Below, one piece after another: positions 21,336 to 33,534 of a DNA stretch of 64,000 nt. The DNA lies in contig JBAOKB010000154.1 of NCBI GenBank assembly GCA_037044905.1, positions 186,001-250,000 of the forward strand, read 5' to 3'. The position numbers and the translations under genes were made by a program. The DNA comes from Hortaea werneckii. Its lineage: Eukaryota; Ascomycota; Dothideomycetes; Mycosphaerellales; Teratosphaeriaceae. The notes below the pieces were generated by a model. The model was not told the DNA's origin and searched no databases. It saw only the letters and a program-made list of their open reading frames with translations. How positions within the stretch are numbered: the stretch's first letter is position 1; each line of letters opens with the position of its first letter.

Positions 21336-21638
21336 CTACTTCGCCTGGTTGCCTCCCCTCATGACGTTGTCCCACATGGCACCAAGCTTGCTCTGCGGGT
21401 TGACAGAAGCCTCAGAGAGAGACTCCTTCCTCATTTTGAAGGCGTCTGGGTTCGATTCGCGCTTGTATCTGATGAGGGAAGTTAACACCTTATTTCAAGC
21501 CCACGTCTCGCAGGACCTATGAACATACCCCTGAAGACTGGCAAACATGGGCGATGAACGACGCTTGCTGTCTGGCTGCGCGGCACCTACACCGCCGGCC
21601 TTGGCGGTCGCGGCCTTGCTCTCCTCGATGTTCGTCAT
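21336..21638 (-). CDS. Small conserved-looking 80-residue protein
   Basis: Too short for simple ORF calling but well supported by splicing: exons 21529-21638 and 21468-21336, with intron 21469-21528 (GTATGT..ATCAG, a classic fungal pair). The protein starts MTNIEESKAATAKAGG, has a basic SKRRSSPMFASLQGYKRES stretch at the splice junction, then NPDAFKMRKESLSEASV and ends SKLGAMWDNVMRGGNQAK. The overall style (short, basic, disordered, W near the C-terminus) recalls small conidiation or stress-induced fungal proteins, but I cannot name a family with confidence. No signal peptide or membrane segment. Confidence 0.7.
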
Positions 21639-22553
21639 TGTTTCGAAAGGTTAAGTTGAGCTGGTTGAATGGATGTATTTATTATATTCGCGCTTCGGCT
21701 ATGCCAGTAATGATTGATAGATGTGGAAAAGAAAAATTACAATGACCTTGTAGGAACCCTTCTTTATACAAGACCTCCCAGCTCCAGAACACGACGACTA
21801 CATCATCACATTACACGGCCCTGTTCGATTCATCACTGGCAAGGGCGATCAGACACGTTTTGAGTTTGCAGAGGTTACAGATCGTGCCAAATCTCGCATC
21901 TGTCCAGATCGTAACGGAACTGGCGGCACTTATTGGCTCAACGCGACGTCGCGTGCCGTCCACCCCATGATTCCCAGCGATAATTCCAGTCATTTAGTGG
22001 GGTCTGGGCAGGTGCCCTTGCTGACTTATGCTCATCAGGAGGCATTGAAAGGTTGGAACGGTGGACGCAAGGCACTAATGACGTGGGGATGACGTTTACA
22101 CTTCGTAGTGAAGATCAAAGAAGGCCGATCGCACGTGACCGGATTCACGGCTGTGACAGCACCGACTTGACTCGCTGCAACAAACTCCCGATCTAGAGGC
22201 TTTTTGGTATGCCACAGGACCTGGTATCTACGCAGATCAACATCAATGTAGCATACAGGGAACACCCACAACGATAGGGAAAGCACAAAATACAAAGACA
22301 AATCGCATACATGATCATACTTTATCCAAAAAACCTTGCGCGTCTCTAAACCCCTCTCCATTACGTCCCTCCCGACCACGATATCCAGTCTGGGACCCTC
22401 CCTTCCCCATAATTCTGTTACCATCTTTTTTTCTCTGAACCATCCAAACCTGCTAAAGTGGTATCAAGCAATCTCCCGTTCTCGACCAAAAGGGACAAAC
22501 AGAAAGGAGAAGGTAGAAAAGCAAACAAATGAAAGAACAAATGATCCATCAGT
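21639..22553. other. Intergenic region
   Basis: Contains the promoter of the small minus-strand gene (left) and the 3' flank of EIS1 (right). The open frame 22035-22424 minus lies downstream of the EIS1 stop and has no domain. A GCACGTGACC E-box-like word is present at about 22132. Nothing else supportable. Confidence 0.45.
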
Positions 22554-25500
22554 CTATACATCCTCCTTGAACTTCGTCGCCCGGCTCGGGCTCTCGCTCT
22601 TGCTGGCAGTGAAGGTTGGCGGCGCCAGTGTCGAGCTGTCGAAGTGATCCGTGCTCTCGTAGAACTGGTCTTCGTCGTCCTCGCCGTCGGCACGGTCATG
22701 TGACAGCTTAGGGGCGTTGCCCTCGCCACTCTTCTTGCCAGCAGGTTCGCTTCTTTCGCCAGTTCCGAGCACACGTGCGCCGCTGCCACTGCCGCCACGT
22801 CCACGAGTGAGGTCGTCCTCCTCTGCGCCTGAGGAAGAGACGTCGTCGACATCTCTGAGATCGCCTTCGTGACGACGGAAGGAAGACTCGCTCCTATTGT
22901 CATCGGAGTTCAAAGGCGACACCTTGGGCTCACTCCCGCTGGGCTGCGTGCTGGCAGGCAATTCCGTGTCGGTTGATCCTTTGCCCTGCTCTGCACCGGC
23001 GGCGCCAACACCGGCAGCGGCGGCGCCAACACCGGCAGCGGCGGCGGAAGTGCCGGCCACCGCAGAAGAAACACTGCCGTTCTTCGTCGGCTCTGTTTCT
23101 GCTGCTTCGGACGAGTCCGGCTTTGCATCCGATGCCTGCTGCGCGTCCGAAGTCTTTTGCGCGGGCTCTTCGGCGGCAGGTTTAGCCTCTGAAGATGACT
23201 CCTTCGGTGCTTCAGTAGAGACGGGTTTGGCCTCAGCAGCGGCTGGCTTAACCTCAGGAGTCGATTTCTTCGGCGCCTCTGAGCTCTTCGGCCTAATTTC
23301 ATTCTCAGACTTCGATTCCTTATTACGAAGCTTTTTGAAGAAACCTCTGAGGCCCTTCTTCTCCTTCTCGTTGCCGGCATTCTCGTTCATGACCTTCTTA
23401 GAAGCCTCCATTGCCTCCTTGTGCTCCTTCGTCTCTTTAGGAGGGGATGCGGCGGTCTCCTTGTCATCTTCGGGCTTCGAAGCCTCGGCCTTTTCGCCCT
23501 TCTTGTTCTCTGCAACGGCAGTGGGATCGGGAGTTTCACCCGCAGCCTTCTCTGGAAGGGTCTCATTCTTCTCCGTCACTCGTTTTGTGGACAGCATCAT
23601 CTGCAACAGGAGCGGTGCCGACACGTTCGGCGACACGATGCGCTTCATCCTTGCCTAGGCCACCGCTCTCGTCCTGATCCGTGTTCTCGGCATCTTTGGA
23701 TGCGACCATGTCTTTTCCCTTGTTGGCAAGCTGTTCGTCGTCTTTGGCTTTGCTGTCGCCATCAACGTCGTCATCGGCATCAGAGCCCCATTCGTCGTCA
23801 CTGCTTGAGCTGTCGAGCTCATGCGTAATGTGCCGCTCGAGATTGGGTCTCAGTCTGCCGCCCTCCTCTGCGCCCTCTCCATCGCTAGCACCAGAGGCTT
23901 CAGCCTTCTCGGTGGATGGATCGGCGTCAGCAGACTTGTCAGCATTTTCCTGGTCGAGTTCTTTCTGCTCCTTGGCCTCGCGGTCTTCCATCTCCTTGTT
24001 GGCCTCGTCTGGTTTCTCTTCGTCACCGGCCTCGCCAGCGGCAACTCCAGCGGCAGCGGCACCGCCACCGGCAACCGCGGCACCTGCGGCTGTACCGTCA
24101 TTCTTGTCCTCAGCCTCTGCTGGCTTCTGCTGCTTGCCGCCCATCACAGACTCTTTCACCCTGCCTCGCATAGACTGCCGCTTAGGATCAGGTTGAGCTT
24201 CGGCTTCACCGGTCGCGGGTGCGCGAGCTTCGGCGGCTTGACGCATCTCCTCCTGCTTGCGCTTCTCTTCTTCCAGCTTGCGCTTACGCTCTTCTTCCTT
24301 GGCCTCGCGCTTGGTCTGCTTGTCTTGTTCTGAATACAATGTCAGTGGTCCGTCTCGTCGTGAGAGGCATGTATGTACTCACCTCGAACAGCTCTCCATT
24401 CCTCCTTCTGCTTCTGCTTCTCCATCTTCTCTTCCATCTTCTTGGTGTGCTCCTCGTCGGCCTTCTTGCGCATTTCTTCATCGTGGGCCCGTCTCTTCTC
24501 TGCAGTGTCGTTGATCTCGTCCATAGTCGGTCGCAATCTTTTCTCAGCGATTGCATCAAGCTCGCTCTGGTCGATGAACACGCCGCCGCCGATATGCGTC
24601 TTGCCTTTGTTTTCAGGCCGGTTGGCCATCTCACGCTCAGCTTCAGCGCGCTCACGAGCCTTCTTTTCCCACTCCTCGAGAATCGAAGGTGGGACCTTGC
24701 CAGTCTGGTCGAAGACATTCTTGTCCATTGTACTCATACGGCCCTGGACCTTCTTCTGCGCAGCAGCCATAAGCTTAGCACGATCGTCGGCGCGCTTCTT
24801 CTCGTCGATGCTGCTCAGGCCGCTGTTTAGCTGCGACATTTGGTTCCTGATACGCTGGGCCTGCTCCTCGTCGTCAGAGTCGTCGTCGCCAGCGTTGCTC
24901 TCGCTTCCGGCTCGCTTTCGGTTGCGTCCTCGCATGGAAGTCCTTATAGACTTGCGCCGGCTCGGCTGAGCGTCAGGGTAACCGTAATATTCTCTGTACT
25001 TTGCAGCCTCGAAATTTTTATCAACCTTTGCGAGCCTTTCCTGTGCGAGCTTGCTTGCAGCATCTTGCAGATGAATGTAGCGCTGAGCTTCAGCCTTGAC
25101 GTCAAGCGGTTCGTCAGGCTGCTTACGCGCTGCTGCGGCGTCGGCACCAGCTTTGCCGCCCGTAAAAGTTGGCTCCAAAGTTGATCGGTTCTGGTAATCG
25201 TACATTTGCTTGGCCATGCTCACAGCCGATGCGCGGAGGGCAGACTGGCGCTTAGCCTCGTCCTGTTCGATTTCAACTGGTGGATGCTCGCCCCACATGT
25301 CAGGGCTCAGGCCATGGAGGTTTCTGATGCGAGCGGCCTGATTCGCATCGGAATCCCATCCTTCAGGGCTCCTTACGGAAGCGCGGTGCGATACAGTGGC
25401 TGCATTAAGCGCGTTATGGGCTGAATTGTGCTGATCAGGGTAGAGGTTTGGCGAAGGCGTGGAACGCGGCTCAGAGCCAGACCCACTATGTATACTTTTT

Positions 25501-26113
25501 GTGGCTGCTAGCAAGGCCTTGTGCTTGCCGTCGTCGGTATACCCACGGTCAAGGTCAGGAGAGAGACCCTTTGCACGCAGCGCAAGTACGGCGGCCGAGT
25601 TGCCGTCCTTACTGGAGGCTGGCTGCCAAAGGTTCAGCTCTGGGCCTTTTCGGTGAGCCATCAGCGCAGCGCGGCTACCGGCCGAACTGGCTTCTGGAAC
25701 CTCATATTCCTTTGCCTTCACGCCTTGAGCCTGAAGAGCGGCGCGCGATGCGGAGTTGGAGGCCAGGCCAGTTGAAGGGTAGCTTGGGAGGTCTTCCGGG
25801 CTAGATGAAAGTCAGCCGGTGAGCGCCTATGGAGACATGGACGCAAGGGACGATAGATCATACCGTGCGTATTTGAGCGAAGCAGCCGCACCTGTGAATG
25901 GGTCAGCGTTAATCTCTCGATGGATAGCCGGGCTGACGTACTTGCGGACGATAGCTTCCCGTCGGCACCCAGCGGATTCGGCTTCGACGATGGGCTATTG
26001 CGATGCGATGGATCCGTCACATACAAGGCGGCCGTGGATGCCTGCTCGCTCAGCCTGGATGTCTTGCCATGCGCCGATGGATCCGGGCATGGTTCGCCGC
26101 CGCGAGCTGACAT
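22554..26113 (-). CDS. EIS1: Eisosome protein 1 (Eis1) family, with apparent frameshift
   Basis: Exons 25942-26113, 25864-25891 (28-base microexon), 24383-25800 and 22554-24329; introns have GTACGT, GTATGA and GTGAGT donors. The protein is about 1130 aa once one extra base is skipped. Diagnostic N-terminus: SEQASTAALYVTDPS, then AAASLKYARPEDLPSYPS formed across the microexon. The middle has repeated Ala-rich SAA/SRAAL modules, and IGGGVFIDQSELDAIAEKRLRPTMDEI followed by a long Lys/Glu coiled coil, all typical of Eis1. The C-terminal third is acidic and disordered with Ala/Gly runs. Known role: plasma-membrane eisosome assembly with Pil1/Lsp1. At about 23563-23575 the frame changes by one base (SDGE then NETLPEKAAGE); no intron with acceptable ends fits, so this is an indel or sequencing error. 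Confidence 0.85.
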
Positions 26114-26191
26114 GACCGCGGTCGGTTGGTAGATGCGGTGGGGCTCGAATCCAATGGCGGTCTCAGAGCGGTGCGGACGGCCCACGGGGGG

Positions 26192-26213
26192 TGTTGTTGT
26201 TGTTGTTGTTGTG
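26192..26213. repeat. GTT trinucleotide microsatellite
   Basis: Run of about seven GTT units (TTGTTGTTGTTGTTGTTG) roughly 80 bp upstream of the EIS1 start, in its presumed 5' leader or promoter. Confidence 0.8.
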
Positions 26214-26864
26214 ATGTCTGCCGGGACAAAGAGTCGCGGACCAGGAGCGATATGGGGTGGCGCTCTTGTGGCTGGGATGTCTGCACAAGCTACACCTCAC
26301 AGCGTCGTCGACAACGGGCGCGAGGGAGAGCGAGAGAAGAGGAGTTGAGGCGTGATTAACTTTATGCCAGGTGACATAGCTTCCCGGCTCGACGTCATGT
26401 CGCGGCGCACCAATGACAGGACGCGGGCGCCGCGGTGGCGTGAACGCTCTGGGCTCGGCTCCAAGGGCAGCCACTTCATTTCCAAGAAAATAGCGGACGC
26501 CCATATGTGAGAGCCTCACAGACCACCCGTTGCCGTGCATTCTTTTCTTTCTCACTCATCAGCGACGTTGGGATCCATTGTGATGATACTGTATTGGTGA
26601 AGTGACCCTGTTTACGGTCGTCTCCGCCAATGATTGATACTCCGCAAAGAGATCCTCGTGATCGACGCTAGGTACTGTACCCAGGCAAGTTGCACTGTTG
26701 CACACGTTCATTTGCCTTGCTTCCATCTCGCACGAGCCACTGCGTCCCTCCCGTGAACCCCAGAAAAGCACGTGCTACGTTACCACGGCCACTGCTTGGG
26801 CTTCAATAAACTAAAATCGCTATCAGCGCGCGGAGGATTGGAGGACTGGAGGACTACATGCAGG

Positions 26865-27782
26865 ATGCCTGCTGCCAAGACTGACACCGCCGCCGACGGC
26901 ATACAGCCTTCCACGCCGCCTTTCGATAGCATCCTCAATTTCCGCGACGTAGGCGCTTACATCCAACAGACGACCGGCAGGAACTATCTGCAGACAGGCA
27001 AGCTTTACCGCAGCGCCCGTCCCGATGGCGCCACACCCCGTGACCGGGACCGTCTCGTAAACCACTACAGCATCAAAACCATTCTCGACCTCCGCACGGA
27101 GACCGAACATATCGAGGCTCGGCGGAAACATGCCGACAGCGTACCGGCAGCTCCAGCAGCCACGCCTTCAGATCCTCTGCTACCTCTCCGGATCCCAGAG
27201 ATTGATTATGTAGATATTGACTTCAACGGCTCTGGTTACACATCAGCACTCATCCGACAACTAACATGGACCCAAACAGCCAGACTGCTAGGTCTCTACG
27301 CCTTCGGCTACCGGAAAGAAGCAATTGGCGTGCTGAGTGATGCAGTCATGGCGGAGCGTGGACTCGCCGGTCTGGCAGTAGACAGCTTAGAGCATTGCCA
27401 AGCCGAGGTGAAAGCGGTCTATGACATCCTGGCGAACGAGCACTCCTACCCGCTCATCATACACTGTACGCAGGGCAAAGATCGGACTGGGCTTAACATT
27501 CTGCTGGTCCTCATGCTGCTTGGTGTGCCGATTGATGCTATCAACGAGGATTACATGCTCTCTGAAAAGGAGCTCGCGCCGGAGAAGGAGGAGAAGGTGC
27601 AGGAGATCATGAGCATCGGCCTGCCCGCAAGCTTCGCAGACTGTCCCGCGTCATGGATGGATCAGGTTACTGGAGCTCTAAATGAGCGACATGGCGGCAT
27701 CGAACGGTATCTCAAGAGCTGTGGCGTGAGTATGGAGCAGCAAGACAGAGTACGTAGCCTCCTGAGTGGACAGCAAACTTGA
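26865..27782 (+). CDS. Tyrosine/dual-specificity phosphatase (Y_phosphatase3 type)
   Basis: Single exon. The frame is open from 26772, but I choose ATG 26865 (MPAAKTDTAADGIQ) because the upstream part is not family-like and homologues begin shortly before the FDSILNFRDVGAY motif; 305 aa. Signatures: LNFRDVG, GKLYRSARPDGAT, IKTILDLRTETE, and the P-loop HCTQGKDRTG with catalytic Cys near residue 200 and the CX5R arginine. This matches the fungal/bacterial family of protein-tyrosine phosphatases whose P-loop also resembles phosphoinositide phosphatases, so lipid activity is possible. Substrate unknown. Confidence 0.85.
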   Translation: MPAAKTDTAADGIQPSTPPFDSILNFRDVGAYIQQTTGRNYLQTGKLYRSARPDGATPRDRDRLVNHYSIKTILDLRTETEHIEARRKHADSVPAAPAATPSDPLLPLRIPEIDYVDIDFNGSGYTSALIRQLTWTQTARLLGLYAFGYRKEAIGVLSDAVMAERGLAGLAVDSLEHCQAEVKAVYDILANEHSYPLIIHCTQGKDRTGLNILLVLMLLGVPIDAINEDYMLSEKELAPEKEEKVQEIMSIGLPASFADCPASWMDQVTGALNERHGGIERYLKSCGVSMEQQDRVRSLLSGQQT

Positions 27783-28240
27783 GAAAGCACCTGCCTAAAA
27801 GTTCAGGCAGCACAGCTTCAAAGATCACCCCTACCTACTAAATGCGGCGATGCATTCGAACGAGCTTGTCTCTCAAGAACACATGTACATGCGCAGACTC
27901 GACGCTGTCTTGGAACTTTGACAGAGCTGTTGCACAGCCAGCAGCACACATTTGATTGTATACAAGGTTCTATGCCTGTTGCGAATTGCGACCAATTCGC
28001 GACTCGACTGAAGTGAGTTGAAGCATCCCGGTCTAAAGATCAAGTCACTGGCACTCGAAAAGACCGCTCTCAATCAGACGGGAGGCAGGGGATGGGTAGT
28101 GCCGCATCTGGCTTCAAAGACTTTGTACCGCAACAATGCATACAAATAGATAGCCTCATCATCCCTTGATACGCCAAGCAAAACATGGGTATATCATCCA
28201 TCTCATGTTTCCACCTCGTTATGCCCGAGGGAACATACCG
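27783..28240. other. Intergenic region between convergent genes
   Basis: 3' flanks of the phosphatase (plus) and lumazine synthase (minus). Nothing supportable seen. Confidence 0.5.
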
Positions 28241-28959
28241 TTACTCCACGTATGTCCCCTCCTGCCAGCCTTTCCTCTTCGCGCCCAACTCCACTGCCGC
28301 ATTACCCCAGTCTTCACCGTGATTGTGACCTTTGCCTGCCTCGTCGATCCCTGCTCTCTCAAGCCCTTGCTGCTCGTTCAGGAGCGTAAGCAAGCCGAAA
28401 ACCACAGGACAGCCAGTGTCGAGCTGCACTTTCATCAAGCCATGGCTGACTGCGTCCGCGATGTACTCGAAGTGCATGGTGCCGCCCTTGATCAGAGCTC
28501 CGACAGCAATAATTGCATCGAATGGCTGGTTGCTTCCACCACTGCTGCCGCCGCTCTTGCCCGGCCCCCTCCTTGGGCATGTTGGTCAGGTCCGTAGTGC
28601 TCTGGGACAGGAGATCCGTGGCACTGGTCAGCACACCACCGGCGGAGTTCGCTTGCGACTGCGACGCGGTGTACATCCTCTGGACGGCATAGGGGAGCTC
28701 ATAGGAGCCCGGGACGGACTGGACGACAATGTTCTCGTCCTTGACGCCGGCGGCTTTGAGGGATTTGCGGGCGCCCGTGAGGAGAGACTCGATGATTTTC
28801 GTGTTCCATCGGCCGTGGACGATTCCAATGCGGAGGTTTGAGCCTGACAGGGAAAACAAGGTGAGTCAGTAATGAGACTGGTGCAGAGGAGTGAGTGTGA
28901 TGTGAGCTAGTTGTACCATCGTAGGTCTTCGCCTCGCCTATGCCCTTGACGCCTGCCAT
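28241..28959 (-). CDS. RIB4: 6,7-dimethyl-8-ribityllumazine synthase, with frameshift
   Basis: Exons 28917-28959 and 28241-28843; intron 28844-28916 (GTACAA..CTGTCAG). Protein of 214 aa once one base is skipped. Landmarks: IGIVHGRWN, VVQSVPGSYELPYAVQ, GALIKGGTMHFEYIADAVS and the C-terminal NKxAE-like region replaced by GNAAVELGAKRKG. Reaction: condenses 5-amino-6-ribitylamino-uracil with 3,4-dihydroxy-2-butanone 4-phosphate in riboflavin synthesis; cytosolic. A Ser/Gly-rich insert (about residues 80-115), usual in filamentous fungi, carries the break: at 28559-28572, in a GGGGGCCGGGC run, one extra base shifts the frame between NMPKEGAG and KSGGSSGGSNQPFDA. Exon 2 is 601 coding bases past phase, exactly one too many. 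Confidence 0.9.
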
Positions 28960-29478
28960 GTTGTATACTGATTGCGTGAGACCCCGATTATGTGTCTAGG
29001 AAAAGTGCAATGGTGTTCAGTCGAGTGGCATCCAGGTCACCATTGAGATCTAAGCCCCTCTGGACTGGACCCCACCTGCAAGGTACAGGCGCGCGGAGCA
29101 ACCCGCGGGCGGCTGATGACGCAACAGTCGCAGTGACGACAGGAGCTGGCCAGGTGACGATATACAGTACACCTTCTACGCAGGCAAAGCTCACAGCACG
29201 TGATAAGGCGACAGATGGTACAGAGGCAGACGAACAGGTTCAACTACCTATCGGTATCAAGACAAGGTGAGCTTCATGTGGAAGCCGATAAAAGTACATA
29301 CGAGCGCAATCCAGGCGCAGCGTCATCACCGGTTTCAAGGGCCAGCGGCAGCCAAAACGGGAGAAATAGAAATGCTGCCACTGATGCCTGAGAAATGCCA
29401 TCGTGTCATTGCGCAGCCCCTCCTGAGAAGTCCATCCCGACGCTGTCAATCGTAGTACCACCAATGCAATCGAGTCAC
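28960..29478. other. Intergenic region
   Basis: Promoter side of lumazine synthase and 3' flank of SET1. Contains a GCACGTGAT word near 29200. Open frames on both strands are short and lack domains. Confidence 0.45.
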
Positions 29479-32400
29479 CTAGTTAAGGAAGCCCTTGCAG
29501 TTGGCCGAGCCACATAGGCATGGGATACGATCTGTAGAGCCGATCTCGCGTTCGAATTTGTAATCGTAGGTCAGCTCCTCATCTGCATCAAAATTAGCTC
29601 TTCGATTCTCAGTGCGTGTTGCTTGGGGTGATCCGCTTACTTTTACCAATGTCCTTCATGGCATAGATGACGATTCTTGGCGTGCCCTCGACCCGAATGA
29701 TTTTGGCTGTGCAGTTTGGACTGCAGCTATGATTAATGAAACGCGCGATGCCACCCTTTTTTGTGGCATCGACGATTTCGTCGTCCATCATCCTGAACAG
29801 GTAGGATGAACCAACGCCTTGCTTTTCGTAACGGAACTCGCGCAGATCGGCGACCTTCTGTCGAACCTTTTCACCAACATACTCGATGATGAGATCGTTC
29901 ATTGCGATGTTCTCCTCGGCATACAGTCCCCAACCGTGGATGGCAGAACGGTCGAACTTGACAAGTTTCTTGCGCTTCTTAAGCTGGTTGAATCGGATTG
30001 CTACATCAGCCTCCGTGCCAAGGTTCCCAGACGCTGCCAAGCTCTGTTTCTGCAGATTGATATCGTTGACCAGTCGCCGATTGTTGACGCGATTTGACCT
30101 GGACGTAGCAGTTGATGCAAGCTTCTCGGCAGCCGTGATCTTGGTCGCTTCAACCGCGGCCTGTGGATTCGCTTTGAGCATGGCTTGCCTCTCTTCACGC
30201 TGCTTCTGCACTTTGATGCGATGAGGAAGATATTTCGACTTCTCCTCGTTGAGAATCTTCTTGACACCTTCAGTCCTTGCAGAGCCAGTGGAATTTGGCA
30301 CGTAATAGCCTTGGATACCAGTCTCGTGTTGCACAGGTCCCTGAACACCCCCAGAGTTGAGCGCCTTGATTTCTTTCTGCTTCCAGGCCCAGACTTTGGC
30401 ATCACCGATCGCGTAGGTGGCATTGTCGGCCAATGCCTTGCGTGCAAAAGCAAGGTCTTCGCTGTCCTTGATGATATCTTGCCAGCCATCAATATCCAAT
30501 ACCAAGTCTTGATCGTCCTCGACGGTTCGATGTGGCTTATCATGCGTGAATGCTGACACCATGTCCTTCTCATCCACTTCTTCCACGGCCTCGAGCTCCA
30601 GCTCTTTGCGCTCAATTTCATCGACGGTATCCTGTACTTCTGCGATCTCTTTGGCCTTCTTAGCCTCAGCCTTGAGTGCCTCTTGCTCCTCGAGCAACTG
30701 CTTTTTGGTTTTCCTCGGCTTCTTCTTGGTCTTCTCCTTGATCTCAGGGGCAGCAACGTGCTCTTTCTCCATCCCACTCATCTCCACATCCTCGCCAAGT
30801 GAACCCGCGGCATGATCGCTCTTCGCGTTCGGCTCCGACTTGATCTGGAACAGATCGTCATCCGCCTTGGAGCGCTGCCGGATGAATAGCTCTGTCCTTG
30901 CTCTTGTCGCATATCTTGAGCTCCGTGGAAGCGTGCTGACAACTAGTTCAAGCTCCCTCGTTGCAAGATCTTCTGGCTCTTTGTGCAACAAGTGCCCAAC
31001 CAATTGCTTCTGATATGGCTCGAACACCTCTTTCTCCTCTTCCTGCCATTCGGAGCCCTTCCTCCTCTTGCTCTTGGGCGTGGTGCTTTCACCAGCAGCA
31101 CTATCGGTATCGAAAGGTGTGGAGGTCCGTGAAGCCCGGCTGAGAGGCCTGCTTTCCTGATCTTCTGTATCTCGTGTGAAGGTAGTCCGTCGCTCATCGT
31201 CGCTATCTTCTTCGTCGGCCTCATACATCTGCTGCAATCGGAAGTGCAATCCTCTTGCTGCTTGTGGCTGAGGTTTCCGAACTGGTACCCTTCTCCTTTC
31301 GTCCGCAAAAGCATTGCCACTGCCAACCCGCAGGTCTTTGTCTCGATCACTCTTCCGCCCCCGTTGTTGGTTCGGATCATGTGGTCTCAAAGGCCGAGAC
31401 GCATGAGACATGCGTGATGCGCCAGGCCCCTTTGATTGATAGGACGGGCTTGCACCGCCCTTGTCAAAGAGCAAAGAGTTTGTGCTGCTGCTCTTGTTAT
31501 CGGTATCTGCATGTTCTGGCAAGGCCTAGTTTCCGTCTCTTAGCCGTATGCTTTGCTGGATCAAGTGCTTCGTGGAAGACAGGAATCGCGATGCGTGTCT
31601 TGATGTCGCTCATGATTTTGTCTCTAAGCTCAGTGCGAAGTTGCTCTAGCGCGCCGAACACCGGGTCCAGGTTCTCTGCACGATTCCGCTTTTCGATCTC
31701 CAAGTCTTCTTCCTCTTCGCGTTTCAGGCGCTCAAAGTCCTCCTTTCGCTGCTGTTCCGCAATGACTCGCTCTGGTGACGGACTGCGCTCGTAATTCGGA
31801 TTCCCGTACTTTTGACATTCCATCTGCATCTTATACGTGAATAGTGCTGCCATATTGCACTCCGTGTAACAACGCTCGGTTTCGTCTTCGCCGCGCTTGG
31901 AATCCTCGAAGACTACGTAATAGCCTGTGCGATCCAAACGGATCTCCCGCCAATCATAGGCTTTTAGTCGTTTCTTCAGATGCGGAATCGTCGTCCCAAG
32001 GACGGGAACTGAAGAATGTGGTATGTGGAGGTAGGGCTTTCGCTTGATCTTGCTCAAAACCGGTTCTTCTTCAATGAGAGACGCTGCGGCAGACTTGGGA
32101 TTCAAAGGCGCTGCTGCAGCTCTCGGGCCTTCTGGAGGCTTTAGAGAAGGCCCAGATGGAGCTGGCTTTCCAGAAGGCCCTTTTGGTGCGTTGAGAGGAG
32201 GGGCAGGAGAATCTGTCGCTGGTCTTGCAGGGCCATTTGGCGGAGGAGGAGGAGCGCTCCTCTCCTTAGCTCGCTCTTCTCTAGCTCTTTTCAGCGCAGT
32301 TTCAACATGGCGCTTGAACCGCCTGCCCTCGCGATCAACTTCGACCTTTACAGTGTTTAGGCCGATTCGGTTTCCGCTAAATTCTTGCTCCGCACGTTTC

Positions 32401-33534
32401 GCAGAAGCCGAGGCCGTGATTTCCTGCCCATCCCTAACAGTATCCCGATATTTAATCAGGGCAATTCCAAGGAAGCTGCCGGTCTCCGGATCCGTTTTGT
32501 TCTGAACGCTTGCAATACTGCCAAACGTACTGAAGTTTAATCGTAACGTCTGCTCGGGCAGGAACGGGTCGAAGCCTATGGCGACAACTTGCTGCGCTTC
32601 TCCGGGTCCAATTGAGTGTCGATCGATTTTGTAGGGTGGCAAATTATACGGAGCAGGCCGCCAAATAGCCTTGCTTGGCCTATCTTTTGCGCGACATTGT
32701 CCATTCATGTATCCAGGAATTGCCAGCCGTGGATCAGGTGGCGGATCTGGTTCGTATGCCTGCCAAACACCCAGATATCAGCAAAGGGTACAGAGTGGTT
32801 TTATCATCAAAAATTCCTCTTCATGTTATGTATATCAAACTATTGCGCAAGCTCAGCAGAATATGAAAGATGATGTAGCGTACCTCTGTGCCAAATTCTC
32901 TTTTGCGGATTGTTGCGCGTTTTCGCTCTTCCCTGCTGAGCTTGCCGTCAAGTTCTGGATCCCAAACCACTCTGTGCCCTTTCGCCTTGCCGGGTGGCGG
33001 CAGCATATTGGGGCGGTGCTCTTTTGTTGTATTTGCGGCGAGCGCAATGAGCGCGGCGCCGTCTAGAGAGGGTGCCATTTTGCTGGTCTGTGCAGTGGTG
33101 GGCGCTGGGCTGCTAGGTTTGGGAGGCGAAGAGTCTGAGTGACTGGTAAGTGGGGTTAACCCGTTGGCAAGTGAAGGCTTCCTGTTCAGCGCAAAGGCGT
33201 GTGAGTTGGAGCTGAAAACGGACGAGGCTGTGCTGGCAAGTGAGCTGGCTGAGCCGATGCCTCGAAGGGTATCGCCTGAATCCGACTGCTGCAGCTCGTC
33301 AGAATCTGGTGAGCGGTAGTTGATATGCGAATGTTGCCGGTCGTCCGCGCTAGTGCTGTGGGAGAGGCGCGAGCTGGTGAATGTTGCGCTACTCGTGCCA
33401 GACTTGGCGGACTTTGAATGGGAGGTGGGTGATGCGCGTGAATGCGTGAAGTCAGGTGTTTCCCGCTTCCGCTTCAGCATACCAGGGGAGGCGCTTCGTC
33501 GCAGGGCATCCACGCCGCCGCTCGAGTGCGACAT
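29479..33534 (-). CDS. SET1: Histone H3-K4 methyltransferase Set1 (COMPASS), with frameshift
   Basis: Exons 32884-33534, 29641-32759 and 29479-29582; introns 32760-32883 and 29583-29640. About 1290 aa. Ser-rich N-terminus; then DPPPDPRLAIPGY, an RRM-like domain (VVAIGFDPFLPEQTLRLNF), a second RRM-like segment (GYYVVFEDSKRGEDETERCY), an acidic/basic linker and N-SET region, and a SET domain: RSAIHGWGLYAEENI, IIEYVGE, FINHSCSPNCTAKI. The last exon supplies DEELTYDYKF and the post-SET Cys triad CLCGSANCKGFLN. Role: mono-, di- and trimethylates H3K4 at active promoters within COMPASS. At 31521-31530 one extra base separates HTAKRRKLGL from PEHADTDNK. A 55-bp GTCTTC..CTAG intron would restore frame but would delete the conserved LDPxxHxxKRxKL block. 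Confidence 0.93.

Noticed and set aside
21449..21456. GGTTCGATTC as a tRNA B box
   Set aside because: Falls in exon 2 of the small gene; no cloverleaf can be drawn.
23563..23640. 52- or 64-bp GTCGGC/GTCGCC intron explaining the EIS1 frame change
   Set aside because: Non-consensus donors, no branch site, and the skipped sequence reads as normal acidic coding sequence.
31523..31577. 55-bp GTCTTC..CTAG intron explaining the SET1 frame change
   Set aside because: It would delete the conserved FHEALDPAKHTAKRRKL segment; the donor is weak. An extra base fits better.
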